The notes: generated by a model not told the origin, from the sequence alone. A DNA stretch of 64,000 nt from Vagococcus xieshaowenii (GCF_004792515.1 NZ_CP038865.1:1763501-1827500); one strand, 5' to 3'; numbered from the stretch's first letter, positions 46,532-55,435 are shown. Numbers and translations: made by a program.

Positions 46532-47278
46532 CTATTTATTATTTATTAATGATTGAGTCATTTCATACAACTTCTTCACATCTTCAGGACGTGTATCACC
46601 TGTCTCAGAATCAATGATTGAACTGTAAATATGCGGAATAAATTTTTCAACACCCGCATCTAACGCGATTTGTAGAATTTCTTCATAGTTTTCTAAATCA
46701 ATTCCACCAGTTGGTTCTAAAGCAAAATCATTATCTGCGCAAGCTTTTGCAACTACTTTATACTCCTCAATATGTGCTAAACCTTTCATTGGGAAATATT
46801 TAATCGATGAGCCACCCATATCTTTTAATAAAGCAATAGCCGTTTCAACAGGCACTTCCAAAGCTGGCATACCTGAAGATAATGGGCCTGTTGCAATATT
46901 AACATAGCCCACTTTCCCAGTTGGCGATACTAAACCATTAATAAACGTCTCTTCTTGCTTCAAAACAGCTCTTGAACCACCCACACCAGTAAATACTTGG
47001 TTAACATGTTGTGGCTGTAATACTTCTGATAAACGAGTAACCATTTGACTTTGATTAGGATCACCAGCGCCTAACCCAACTGATAACGCATTGTCTGTTG
47101 CTTCTTGATAACGTTTCATATCCTCAATAGCTGCCTGATCTGTTGCATAATTTTTTGATAACACGCCTAATACAACATGTCCATCTGCTGCTTCATAACA
47201 TTCTTTTGCATTCTCTACAGAATTAGCTAAAACATTTAAACACACTCTATCTTGGTAAAATTTTGGTTGTTTGTTCAT
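46532..47278 (-). CDS. dgaF: KDGP aldolase DgaF family
   Basis: A 248-aa aldolase of the DgaF family, which in Salmonella splits 2-keto-3-deoxy-6-phosphogluconate into pyruvate and glyceraldehyde-3-phosphate at the end of D-glucosaminate breakdown. Visible features are the SVGLGAGDPNQSQM segment, a probable Schiff-base Lys in SSIKYFPMKGL (near residue 160) and the phosphate-binding EPTGGIDLENY. The start codon overlaps the dgaE stop by 1 bp. A terminator follows. Confidence 0.88.
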   Translation of the reverse strand: MNKQPKFYQDRVCLNVLANSVENAKECYEAADGHVVLGVLSKNYATDQAAIEDMKRYQEATDNALSVGLGAGDPNQSQMVTRLSEVLQPQHVNQVFTGVGGSRAVLKQEETFINGLVSPTGKVGYVNIATGPLSSGMPALEVPVETAIALLKDMGGSSIKYFPMKGLAHIEEYKVVAKACADNDFALEPTGGIDLENYEEILQIALDAGVEKFIPHIYSSIIDSETGDTRPEDVKKLYEMTQSLINNK

Positions 47279-48381
47279 TATTTATTCTCCTCAATTATAT
47301 GATTAAATTTCTTAACAATCTCATCCATTTCATCTTTATTTACTGAGCGAATATCAAATTCAATAATACCGTTATTGGCTTGATACTCTCGTGTATAAAC
47401 TGATGGAGAGCCTTTTTTTAACGCTGCAATCATGTCAAAGGCTGAGAATTCAAGATTATTCAAGTCCACTTTAGCACGATAAATATCTCGACCTGCACCA
47501 TCTTGAACAATTGTAGCGACTACATCATCTATAGCATTTAATTGTTCAATGAACGGTTCTAAACGTTCAATCATCGATTGACCACTTTCTGAACCATACG
47601 TCAAATATTCTTCAATGGCTCTTGTTAAGCCTAAAATATTTTCTTTTCCGATTTTCATTGAGCGGCCTAACCCTTTACTTTGAAGTTGAATCCAGCCAAT
47701 ATAGGGGTCTTTTCCTATCACCAACCCTGAACTTGGTCCTTCAATAGCTTTTCCTCCACTATAAATAGCCAAATCAACACCTTGTTGATAGTACTTGACT
47801 AAATCTTCTTCTGCTGCAGCATCTAGAACTAAAGGTAGCTGATGCTTTTTGGCAATTGACACCATTTCTTCAATACTCAGCATACTTTTTTGGACTGTAT
47901 GATGACTTTTTACGTAAAATAACGCAGCCGTTTTTTCATTAATTAACATCTCCACTTGTTCTGGATGACATTCATTAGCATATCCGGCTTCTACAACGAC
48001 GCCACCACCTTGTTGAATCATTAATTCAACGCTCGTACCGTAGTTAACGTTATGACCTTTTGGTAAAATGATTTCTCTTTTAGTAAACTTATCAGAATAT
48101 GGATGCATCAGATGGTAATGATCCCCTTCTCCAATCAAGGCGGCAATACTTTGCGCTATCCCTGCACTGGCGGATGAAACAATCGTAGCATTTTCCGTAC
48201 CTAACTTCTCTGCAATATAAGCGCCTGTTTTTTCTATTAAATCTGACATTTCAAAAAATGACTGCCCACCTATTTTTTGATCCAACACTACGCCGTCACT
48301 TACTTTAGAAACACCTAATATTGTCATTTTGCCACTTGCATTAATGACACGATTTAAATTATATTTTTCAAAAACGTCCAT
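47278..48381 (-). CDS. dgaE: DgaE-family PLP-dependent ammonia-lyase
   Basis: A 367-aa PLP enzyme of the SelA-related group. DgaE of Salmonella dehydrates and deaminates D-glucosaminate-6-phosphate to the 2-keto-3-deoxy acid. The PLP lysine is in SGGKAIEGPSSG (Lys211) and the pyridine-binding Asp is in PLVLDAAAEE (Asp187). The N-terminal VINASGKMTILGVSKVSD segment is typical. It lies between an amidohydrolase gene (11 bp) and dgaF (1-bp overlap). The exact amino sugar acid used here is not known. Confidence 0.88.
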   Translation of the reverse strand: MDVFEKYNLNRVINASGKMTILGVSKVSDGVVLDQKIGGQSFFEMSDLIEKTGAYIAEKLGTENATIVSSASAGIAQSIAALIGEGDHYHLMHPYSDKFTKREIILPKGHNVNYGTSVELMIQQGGGVVVEAGYANECHPEQVEMLINEKTAALFYVKSHHTVQKSMLSIEEMVSIAKKHQLPLVLDAAAEEDLVKYYQQGVDLAIYSGGKAIEGPSSGLVIGKDPYIGWIQLQSKGLGRSMKIGKENILGLTRAIEEYLTYGSESGQSMIERLEPFIEQLNAIDDVVATIVQDGAGRDIYRAKVDLNNLEFSAFDMIAALKKGSPSVYTREYQANNGIIEFDIRSVNKDEMDEIVKKFNHIIEENK

Positions 48382-48392
48382 CGAAACTCCTC

Positions 48393-49496
48393 CTATAAAT
48401 CAAATAATTCTCCTGCTACAACCGTTTTATTAGGAATTATTTGATGTCTAACTATTGCTTCATTACCATTTGAATCTACGATAATTTTTTCCTCTTCTAT
48501 CATGTCAAATACAGTCAGATCTGCGTCCATTCCTTTTTCTAAGCGTCCTTTATTAGATAAATTGAAAATTTCAGCAGGATGACTTGTCACCATTTTAATA
48601 ACTTCTTCAAATGGTATGCCAATAGACAATGCTTTTTCTAGTGTAGTGGCTAAATCATACACCGGACCATTTTCCCTGTTACGATGATAAATATCTGTGC
48701 TAATTGTCTTACAAATCAAACCATTCTCAATGGCTTGTTTACCAACATTAAAATTAAAACTGTCTGTCCCATGACCAATATCAAATAAAACACCTCGATT
48801 ATATGCTTCCCAAACATATGGTTTTATTTCATTTGATGCATTCAAGATACCGTTTAATTTACCGTTATAGCAGTGCGTTACGATATCTCCTTTTTCCAAT
48901 AGGTTTAATATATCTTCTAATTCTGGTGGTGCAGAGCCAATATGTACCATCAATGTAATATCATTCGCTGCTTTTTGTAATGACTTGGCCATTTTTAGTG
49001 GAATAATATCATTAGAACCTACTACTGTCTTACTCATACGTGCTTTTATCCCTATAATAAAATCAGGAAGTTCTTTAATTCTTTCCAAATTCACTGATTC
49101 ATCTATTTTACTTAAATCAGCTAATTCATCTTGTGTTACAATACCATCTTTAGAAATATTCATTAAAGCATAGATATTAGTCTTTGATTTTTTTGATAAT
49201 TCATAAAATTCTTTGATATTATTTTCACCTGTAGAACCTGCGTCAATAACTGTAGTAACACCTTTTTTATAGCCTATTTCATCTGGAAAATCATAATATA
49301 ACGTCATCTTTTCATAACAATGAACATGACTATCAATCCACCCTGGTGAAATATATTGGCCTGACGAAAGCTCTATTATTTGTATAGCTTCTTCATCAAT
49401 AGTCTTATCTATACATTCAATTAAGCCGTCTTTAATCCCTATTTCAATGGGATTGCCTTTAATATCTTGACCATTTTTTATCAATAAATCTAACAT
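48393..49496 (-). CDS. Amidohydrolase/deacetylase-family metallohydrolase, copy 1
   Basis: A 367-aa amidohydrolase of the same group as the gene at 45350-46465. Motifs: DSHVHCYEKM (near residue 58), TTVIDAGSTGEN, IGIKARMS (a lysine that may be carbamylated), LMVHIGSAPP, VTHCYNG, FDIGHG and ISTDIYHRN. Likely a deacylase acting upstream of DgaE (inference from the operon). It is placed 39 bp after the DUF4310 membrane protein. A weak overlapping frame at its 5' edge is not coding. Confidence 0.86.
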   Translation of the reverse strand: MLDLLIKNGQDIKGNPIEIGIKDGLIECIDKTIDEEAIQIIELSSGQYISPGWIDSHVHCYEKMTLYYDFPDEIGYKKGVTTVIDAGSTGENNIKEFYELSKKSKTNIYALMNISKDGIVTQDELADLSKIDESVNLERIKELPDFIIGIKARMSKTVVGSNDIIPLKMAKSLQKAANDITLMVHIGSAPPELEDILNLLEKGDIVTHCYNGKLNGILNASNEIKPYVWEAYNRGVLFDIGHGTDSFNFNVGKQAIENGLICKTISTDIYHRNRENGPVYDLATTLEKALSIGIPFEEVIKMVTSHPAEIFNLSNKGRLEKGMDADLTVFDMIEEEKIIVDSNGNEAIVRHQIIPNKTVVAGELFDL

Positions 49497-49535
49497 GACG
49501 CTTCCTCCTGTCCCTTTTCACCCACTGAGGAACGA

Positions 49536-50201
49536 CTAAACGCTTGCAACGATTGGGAAAAATGCACCGAAAATCATTGCACCAATAATAGCCCCTCCAG
49601 CAATTGGTTTTTTCCAAGCATAAAAGATTAACGCACCAATCAAAGAACCGATCCCTACTGGTATAGAAGCTGCACATGCGCTTAATACAATTAAAGGACC
49701 TAAGAATCTACCTGAAGCATTTCCTGCCCCCATCATAATATCTGCCCCAAAAGTTGAGCTTGATTGGTTAATAGTTAATTTTCTGATGAATATAATAATT
49801 CCGCCGATTGCTAGACCACAAAGAGCACCTACAAGTAAAGCTAATGCGAAGTTATCTGTTGGTTGTGTGATATTTAATGAAAGTAGTATCGCAGGAATCC
49901 CAATCCCCACACCCGTTAAAATAGATCCTCCAATATCTAGAATACCTACTAACGAACCTTCTAAAATACGAGCAAATAAGAAACTAGCACCAAATGCTGC
50001 TGCAGCCCCATAAGAACCACCATCTAATCCCGCTTTTAACATAGCTACAATAGATACTTCATTAAAAGCACCTACCCCATGAACAATATACATATGTGTT
50101 CCCGCAAAAACAGCTGCCCCCATTAATCCAACGATAATAGGAAATCCCCAATCAGCTAACCAAAAACTATTCTCTTTAATTTCAATGTTATTGTTTTCCA
50201 T
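49536..50201 (-). CDS. DUF4310-family integral membrane protein
   Basis: A 221-aa membrane protein with about six hydrophobic segments and Gly/Ala-rich helices (SYGAAAAFGASFLFARILEG; GVGIGIPAILLS). It matches what I recall of the DUF4310 family, one of the membrane proteins that always travel with SFCGS, DUF4311, DUF4312, DgaE and DgaF genes. Its function is not established; a transporter subunit is likely (inference). It starts 11 bp after the DUF4311 gene. There is no ABC or ordinary PTS signature. Confidence 0.8.
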   Translation of the reverse strand: MENNNIEIKENSFWLADWGFPIIVGLMGAAVFAGTHMYIVHGVGAFNEVSIVAMLKAGLDGGSYGAAAAFGASFLFARILEGSLVGILDIGGSILTGVGIGIPAILLSLNITQPTDNFALALLVGALCGLAIGGIIIFIRKLTINQSSSTFGADIMMGAGNASGRFLGPLIVLSACAASIPVGIGSLIGALIFYAWKKPIAGGAIIGAMIFGAFFPIVASV

Positions 50202-50212
50202 CTTAATCCCTC

Positions 50213-50986
50213 CTATTCAATAGTAAATACGTTGTGTAGGCTATCTAACCAATTTGGCACTTCAAGTTTAAAGCTTTCAATTAAGCTAATATCAAATCCA
50301 CGGAAAAAGCCACTAAAGATAAATAATAAAATAATAGCAACTAAAATACTCTTAGTAATTCTATTCCAGCCACTTTCGTCTACACCTTTACCAATTAAAA
50401 TACCTAATACCACACCAGGAACTGCATTTCCCATAACTAATTGAGCTAATCCACCAAATAAAGTTGCCCAGAACCCTGATCGTTTACCTGCATCAATTGC
50501 CGCTAACCAAAATAATACTGGCATTACGGTGTTAATTAAAATTGTAGCTGCAGGTACCAATACAGATACTGCTACGACTTGTAATGATTCTGGAATCGCG
50601 GCTGCTGTTGTATTTAAAAAAGCTACAACAACTGCTCCAATAATTGCTGATACTATCCCCATTTTTTTAGGATTATGAATAGTTTCTTCTACATTTTTAT
50701 TTTTGATTAATAATGCTGCCGCCGCCCAGTTAGGGATGATTCGATGTTCAATATCTTGTGTAAAAGCTCCCGCTCCTACTACTGATGCCCATGCATTAAA
50801 GAAGAAACCTAAACCAAAAGAAAAATGTGCCGCAGCATCTCCTTCACATGCATTCATTTCGCCAAGTGTTCTAAACGCCCCAAGTCCTTGTGACTTCGGC
50901 GCATGATACATTCTAGCAGCTCCTACACCTGCTGAAAAACCTAACAAACCACCAATAATAACTGATTTCAATAAAATTATAAGCAT
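50213..50986 (-). CDS. DUF4311-family integral membrane protein
   Basis: A 257-aa membrane protein with about seven hydrophobic segments. A conserved-looking polar stretch follows the first helix (ARMYHAPKSQGLGAFRTLGE, then MNACEGDAAAHFSFG), which may form a substrate or partner site. It matches the DUF4311 family as I recall it. With the DUF4310 neighbour it probably forms the membrane part of an uncharacterised uptake system. It is 28 bp after the DUF4312 gene. Confidence 0.8.
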   Translation of the reverse strand: MLIILLKSVIIGGLLGFSAGVGAARMYHAPKSQGLGAFRTLGEMNACEGDAAAHFSFGLGFFFNAWASVVGAGAFTQDIEHRIIPNWAAAALLIKNKNVEETIHNPKKMGIVSAIIGAVVVAFLNTTAAAIPESLQVVAVSVLVPAATILINTVMPVLFWLAAIDAGKRSGFWATLFGGLAQLVMGNAVPGVVLGILIGKGVDESGWNRITKSILVAIILLFIFSGFFRGFDISLIESFKLEVPNWLDSLHNVFTIE

Positions 50987-51014
50987 TCCATCTGCCTCCT
51001 TTATTTAACAACCT

Positions 51015-51350
51015 TTATCCAACCATATTTTTTATATAATTACTTTCCTGATAGTCATCAAATGCAACATCCGCTATTGGCACATATGTCTGCTCCACGG
51101 TTACTCTCAACGACACTTCATAGTGATGTTTTTCTCTAGGAAAGAAGAAAAACATAAATTTTTCTTTGCTCACTTCATGTTTTGCACTAATAACTTCAAT
51201 ATCAATCGGTGATAACTTTAATATCACATCATCTGATCCTTTTATTAGCTTAGTTTGAATGGATGATAAGGCACTTGCAAAAGCTGCCGTCTTATTTTCA
51301 CCTTTACCTTCAACCATCACTTTACGTACCTCAACTTTCGCAAGTCCCAT
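51015..51350 (-). CDS. DUF4312-family protein
   Basis: A 111-aa soluble protein with alternating short strands and helices (KVEVRKVMVEGKGENKTAAFA, by its ends, at the N-terminus). It matches the DUF4312 family by neighbourhood, length and start. Function unknown; a soluble component of the transport system is possible. ATG 51350 is used because AAGGAG is 10 nt upstream; an upstream in-frame TTG is too close to it. It begins 17 bp after the SFCGS gene. Confidence 0.8.
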   Translation of the reverse strand: MGLAKVEVRKVMVEGKGENKTAAFASALSSIQTKLIKGSDDVILKLSPIDIEVISAKHEVSKEKFMFFFFPREKHHYEVSLRVTVEQTYVPIADVAFDDYQESNYIKNMVG

Positions 51351-51367
51351 TATACACAAGCTCCTTT

Positions 51368-51721
51368 TTATTTATTTAACTTCATAAATTCTTCTGTCAA
51401 TCGCTTACCTAATTCTTCTTGATCCATAAAACCAAATCCTAAGACTTTTTTCCCATCTTTAATAGCGGTTACACCTTCTTCAATCGAACGCATACCATGT
51501 CTTTCAGAATATCCATACTTTGTTGCTGCGGTTAATGCTCCTGCACCGCCACTTCCACAGAAAGAAATACCTAAATCAGCATTTTCTTGATTCATAACAT
51601 CTCCTAGCTTCATATCTGCCCCCATGCCAGGAACAACAATCGCCACACCGCCTGCTTGTTCAACACCTTTTGCTACATTTTGACCTTTACCCATTCTGTC
51701 TGCAATTACTACTTTAACCAT
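51368..51721 (-). CDS. Glycine-rich SFCGS family protein
   Basis: A 117-aa soluble protein with the name-giving motif SFCGSGGAGA (Cys55) and a Gly-rich N-terminus (IADRMGKGQNVAKGVEQAGG). The fold looks like a small alpha/beta protein, and the Cys in a glycine-rich loop recalls PTS EIIB phosphocysteine loops. That likeness is my inference, not an established assignment. It lies between a stand-alone PRD protein and DUF4312 in the operon. Confidence 0.85.
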   Translation of the reverse strand: MVKVVIADRMGKGQNVAKGVEQAGGVAIVVPGMGADMKLGDVMNQENADLGISFCGSGGAGALTAATKYGYSERHGMRSIEEGVTAIKDGKKVLGFGFMDQEELGKRLTEEFMKLNK

Positions 51722-51746
51722 ACTAAATTCCTCCTATTTTATGTGT

Positions 51747-52079
51747 TTAATTATTTTTAGCTGTTTCAAAATGAATTGATAGTACATATTGTTCATCTTC
51801 TTCTAAATTTCCTACAGTATCAACTAAGCATTTTGAAATAGCCATTGCCTCTTCTGAAACTTCATTAAATAACTCTTTGTCAACCGCTTGAATTTTCTCT
51901 GATTTTTTTGATCGGTTGACCATTTCATTTAAATGATTAATCATCACTGTTCGTTGAATATCTGTTTGATTAATACCATGAACAGATAACCATTCTTCTA
52001 CCATCTCTAACAATGGGTAGAGTTCCGCATGATTATTATTTTTTTCTATTATTTTTTTATCCTCATAAGATAACTCCAT
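51747..52079 (-). CDS. Stand-alone PRD-domain protein
   Basis: A 110-aa helical protein corresponding to a single PTS regulation domain, of the type annotated next to SFCGS genes. The conserved His lies in VMINHLNEMV (near residue 50), with a second in SIHFETA at the C-terminus. It has no DNA-binding domain. It may be phosphorylated by HPr or the EIIB-like protein and modulate the regulator encoded just upstream (inference). It is 12 bp after the regulator gene. Confidence 0.8.
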   Translation of the reverse strand: MELSYEDKKIIEKNNNHAELYPLLEMVEEWLSVHGINQTDIQRTVMINHLNEMVNRSKKSEKIQAVDKELFNEVSEEAMAISKCLVDTVGNLEEDEQYVLSIHFETAKNN

Positions 52080-52091
52080 AATTGCACTCCT

Positions 52092-53948
52092 TTATGCCAC
52101 GTATTGTAAAATGGCGATAATTTCTGATAAATTAATCGGTAATTCTTGCTCTGAAAAAACTTTTTCTATTTTTATGATAGTCGCTTTTTTGCTAGTAAAT
52201 AATTCCTGATCTGTATTTGATTGAGTCATATATTGTGTATCAAACGTAATACGATGAACTAACAATAAAACGTGAAGTAAAAACGCATCCTCATAGCCTT
52301 CTATTAATTCATCTCCTATTGCCTCCTTCAATTCTTGGTAAACTAAATATCCCTTAACAATCAAGTCTCGACTTATCTCATCCGATTGTTCAAAACCTGA
52401 AAAATCTGATACGATATTTATTTCATCATATTGTTTTGTTTCAATCTGATTGTCTAGAATCTCATTTACCATTTCTTGAATGTTTCTAATATCTTTTTTT
52501 GAAGGAATAGGATTCACTTTAATCCATGGAATTTGAACGTCTTTTAAAGTGAATATTGAAATAATTAGATCAGGGGTTTTATTTTCTATCTCTTCTTGAA
52601 TGTTCAATACCGATGCAAACGATACTACTTCTACATTTGCAATTTCTTCTTCTACTTTTTGTTGTAATAAGCTCGTTACCCCAACCCCTGTAGAACATAC
52701 ATATACTATTTTTATTTTTTTACGTTGTTTATAGCGTTCTAAGGAAGCAATAAAATGTAAGGATAAAAATGAAACAAAAGAATCATTTATTATGATGGCA
52801 TAATCTTTTATTAATTTATTAGTAACATGTAGTACAGCTTTATATACTTCTGTATATTCTTCTTTTATATCTTCTACAAAAGGGTTGTATTCATTCACAT
52901 ATAAATTATTCTTTGAGAATCTCAAAGCTAAATGTGCCATTAAATTATTAAATAATAATTGATCATGGCTAAACGGGAATTGTAGTTCTTTTTCTACACC
53001 GTCAATCAACCCTTCTGTTAGTTGATGAAAATTATAGGACAAGCTTTCTTTATGATAATCACTTTTGATATAATCATACTCATCTTGAAGTAATGGCAGT
53101 TCAAGATAATCCACCATTTCATGTACAAAATTATAGGCTACTTCTTTAGAAATATTTTTTTTCTTACTATTTGAGATAATTTTATAAGTTCCTATTGGAT
53201 TCAATGTTAATAGTCGAAACATTGAAACAGATCCTCTAATAGTCAACGATAATAGCTCAGAATAATCTAATGTCTGATTATCCGATTGTTTCATTGCTTT
53301 ACTTAAGCAATCTATCGCTACTAGAAAAATCCGTTGATACGATGTATTGATATTAAAGAAGCCATTTAGAAGATTAATATCATTTTTCTTAATCAATTCT
53401 GTCATAATACGATAAATATCAAATTCCGAGAGCTCTTTTTGAACAATCATCTCCGAAACAAAACGTTTCGTATGCTCTGTTCCCTCAACTGAAAAACCTT
53501 TGCCAGATACTCTTACTAAAGTTAAATTAAATTGTTCTAATAGCAATTCAATTTTTTTTATATCATTTAGAATTGTATTCTGTGCTAATTGTAGTTTATT
53601 CGCAATTGACTCGCTAGAAACAGCTTGCGTAGCACTTATTAATTCAAACATGATATGATTGATTCTTTTTTCTTGAGATATTGCAATCGTTTCTAAATTA
53701 TCTACTAACTCATTCTTTAATATTAGTTTTTGAGAATCTAAGAGTTCCAACCATATTCCTTGCCCTCTTTTTGAAAACAGTTCAATATTTCTTTCGCCTA
53801 ACCATTCTTTAATATTAGCCAAATTATATTTCACCGTACGGACGCTAATATCAAATTCTTTTGCTAATTCCTGAGTAGTTATTTTATTTCTTATACCTAA
53901 TAAATAATTAAGAATCAATTTTTCTCTTTCTGTTAATAGTTTGTTCAT
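52092..53948 (-). CDS. PRD/PTS-domain transcriptional regulator of the dga-like operon
   Basis: A 618-aa BglG/MtlR-type regulator and the first gene of the operon. Layout: HTH_11 (residues 5-60, ITTQELAKEFDISVRTVKYN), a second helix-turn-helix (85-150, SESIANKLQLAQNTILNDI), two PRD-like regions (about 170-395), an EIIB-like domain (400-490, IVYVCSTGVGVTSLL with the Cys) and a C-terminal region (500-618) with LLLVHRITFDTQY and AILQYVA that looks like a further PRD. No EIIA domain is evident. It is not the sigma-54 (LevR-type) activator used by Salmonella dga. A promoter with a candidate cre site precedes it. Confidence 0.85.
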   Translation of the reverse strand: MNKLLTEREKLILNYLLGIRNKITTQELAKEFDISVRTVKYNLANIKEWLGERNIELFSKRGQGIWLELLDSQKLILKNELVDNLETIAISQEKRINHIMFELISATQAVSSESIANKLQLAQNTILNDIKKIELLLEQFNLTLVRVSGKGFSVEGTEHTKRFVSEMIVQKELSEFDIYRIMTELIKKNDINLLNGFFNINTSYQRIFLVAIDCLSKAMKQSDNQTLDYSELLSLTIRGSVSMFRLLTLNPIGTYKIISNSKKKNISKEVAYNFVHEMVDYLELPLLQDEYDYIKSDYHKESLSYNFHQLTEGLIDGVEKELQFPFSHDQLLFNNLMAHLALRFSKNNLYVNEYNPFVEDIKEEYTEVYKAVLHVTNKLIKDYAIIINDSFVSFLSLHFIASLERYKQRKKIKIVYVCSTGVGVTSLLQQKVEEEIANVEVVSFASVLNIQEEIENKTPDLIISIFTLKDVQIPWIKVNPIPSKKDIRNIQEMVNEILDNQIETKQYDEINIVSDFSGFEQSDEISRDLIVKGYLVYQELKEAIGDELIEGYEDAFLLHVLLLVHRITFDTQYMTQSNTDQELFTSKKATIIKIEKVFSEQELPINLSEIIAILQYVA

Positions 53949-53974
53949 TTATTTCCCTTCCTTATACCTCTATT

Positions 53975-53988
53975 ATTAAACGCTTACA
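53975..53988 (-). promoter_or_regulatory. Candidate cre (CcpA) site in the dga-like promoter
   Basis: TGTAAGCGTTTAAT on the minus strand matches TGWNANCGNTNWCA at all fixed positions but the last two. It lies between a -35 TTGAAT and a -10 AATAAT spaced by 17 nt. Confidence 0.5.
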
Positions 53989-54010
53989 CACATTATTCAA
54001 CACCAAACAG

Positions 54011-54030
54011 TTGCACTTACACTAGTGCAA
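54011..54030. promoter_or_regulatory. Dyad upstream of the dga-like promoter
   Basis: TTGCACT and AGTGCAA form perfect 7-bp arms around TACACT, about 15-20 bp upstream of the predicted -35. It is a candidate activator site for the PRD regulator. Confidence 0.5.
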
Positions 54031-54146
54031 AACAATAAATAAACTACTGTTCAAAGAATATATAATAACATATCTATCAATATATTTTATGTACTATTTA
54101 AACAACACATGATTAAATAGTGAACAAAACATCATAATAAAATATA

Positions 54147-54188
54147 CAAAAAGAGTAGGAAACCACCATCAGTTCCCTACTCTCTTTG
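54147..54188 (-). terminator. Probable terminator after the dihydrouridine synthase gene
   Basis: AAAGAGAGTAGGGAA pairs with TTCCTACTCTTT (one bulge) around a 10-nt loop, followed by TTTTTG on the minus strand. Confidence 0.7.
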
Positions 54189-54317
54189 TTATAATATAGA
54201 GCCTATTACTGTTTTTTTAGTAGCCCATCTATAACTAAATGGTCGATAGACACTAACAAACCAGTTGATACTATAATTATTTTTTAATCTATCTCATTAT
54301 TTTTACTATAACACTCG

Positions 54318-55298
54318 CTATTCAGCTAATGTATCCTCTTTATCCAACTTAAACTCATCCAACAACGCTCTAACTTCATCAGTTGATTTCGTATTCATCA
54401 ACTTCACACGTAAGTCGCTTGCTCCTGGGAAGCCTTTGACATAAATCTTGAAGAAACGGTGTAACCCGACAATTGAACGAGGCACTTGCTCGGCATATTT
54501 ATCTTGTAAATCAAGTTGCAAGCGCAACAAACCAAGTAATTCTTCTGAGCTATGATCTTTTGGCTCTTTTTCAAACGCATAAGGATTCTTAAAAATACCA
54601 CGGCCAATCATAATCCCATCAACTCCATATTTTTCAACCAATTCTAAGCCCATTTGACGGTCCAGAATGTCCCCATTAATCGTAATCTTTGTTTGCGGAG
54701 CAACTTGATCACGAATAGCTAATACTTCAGGAATTAAATCCCAATGCGCCGGGACTTTACTCATCTCTTCACGAGTGCGCAAATGAATTGATAAATTCGC
54801 AATATCTTGTTTTAAAATATGTGTTAACCAATCCTTCATCTCGGCAAGTTCAGTAAAACCGACGCGCGTCTTCACACTTACCGGTAATCCACCTGCTTTA
54901 GCAGCTTCAATTAATTCTGCTGCGACTTCAGGACGTAAAATTAACCCACTACCTTTACCACGTTCGGCAACATTAGGCACTGGACATCCCATATTAATAT
55001 CAATCCCTTTAAAGCCCATTTCAGCCATTCCAATACTCATCTCACGGAAAAATTCTGGCTTATCTCCCCAAATATGTGCTACCATCGGCTGTTCATCTTC
55101 TTCAAAAACTAAACGACCACGAACACTTTCTCTACCATCTGGGTGACAGTAACTATCTGAATTAGTAAATTCTGTAAAAAAGACATCCGGTGCGCCAGCT
55201 TCTTTAACGACATGACGAAACACGACGTCAGTTACATCTTCCATTGGTGCTAAAACAAAAAAAGGCTTCGGTAAATCCGCCCAAAAATTTTGACTCAT
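54318..55298 (-). CDS. tRNA-dihydrouridine synthase
   Basis: A flavin enzyme that reduces uridines in the tRNA D-loop. The 326-aa protein has the N-terminal FMN-barrel start [10 protein letters not shown], the catalytic-Cys segment NMGCPVPNV (near residue 104), [15 protein letters not shown] and the phosphate-binding GDI and IMIGRGIF segments. The Dus subfamily cannot be settled by eye. It is monocistronic by position. Confidence 0.92.
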   Translation of the reverse strand: MSQNFWADLPKPFFVLAPMEDVTDVVFRHVVKEAGAPDVFFTEFTNSDSYCHPDGRESVRGRLVFEEDEQPMVAHIWGDKPEFFREMSIGMAEMGFKGIDINMGCPVPNVAERGKGSGLILRPEVAAELIEAAKAGGLPVSVKTRVGFTELAEMKDWLTHILKQDIANLSIHLRTREEMSKVPAHWDLIPEVLAIRDQVAPQTKITINGDILDRQMGLELVEKYGVDGIMIGRGIFKNPYAFEKEPKDHSSEELLGLLRLQLDLQDKYAEQVPRSIVGLHRFFKIYVKGFPGASDLRVKLMNTKSTDEVRALLDEFKLDKEDTLAE

Positions 55299-55435
55299 GA
55301 TTTGCTCTCCATTCTTATCTATTGCTACGTTTAAATACGCTTATTCTCTATAAAAATCATCCTTATTATACAAGGAAAACTCAAAAGAATCAAAGAATGG
55401 CGATGCTGACTTTATTTATCCCATCAAATAAACCA

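Larger units (their letters stand above)
53949..54317. other. 369-bp intergenic region between the dga-like regulator and the dihydrouridine synthase
   Basis: Contains the predicted regulator promoter and cre (53975-54000), a 7-bp-arm dyad (54011-54030), about 115 bp of very AT-rich DNA with nothing recognised, a terminator hairpin (54147-54188) and a further 130 bp of AT-rich DNA. No small open frame with a ribosome binding site was found. Confidence 0.7.

Noticed and set aside
49459..49677. A 72-codon open frame on the minus strand between the DUF4310 and amidohydrolase genes
   Set aside because: It overlaps both real genes in another frame and has no ribosome binding site.
45350..53948. 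Sigma-54-dependent control of the dga-like operon as in Salmonella
   Set aside because: The regulator has no AAA+ sigma-54 interaction domain, and no -24/-12 (TGGC...TTGC) element was found upstream.
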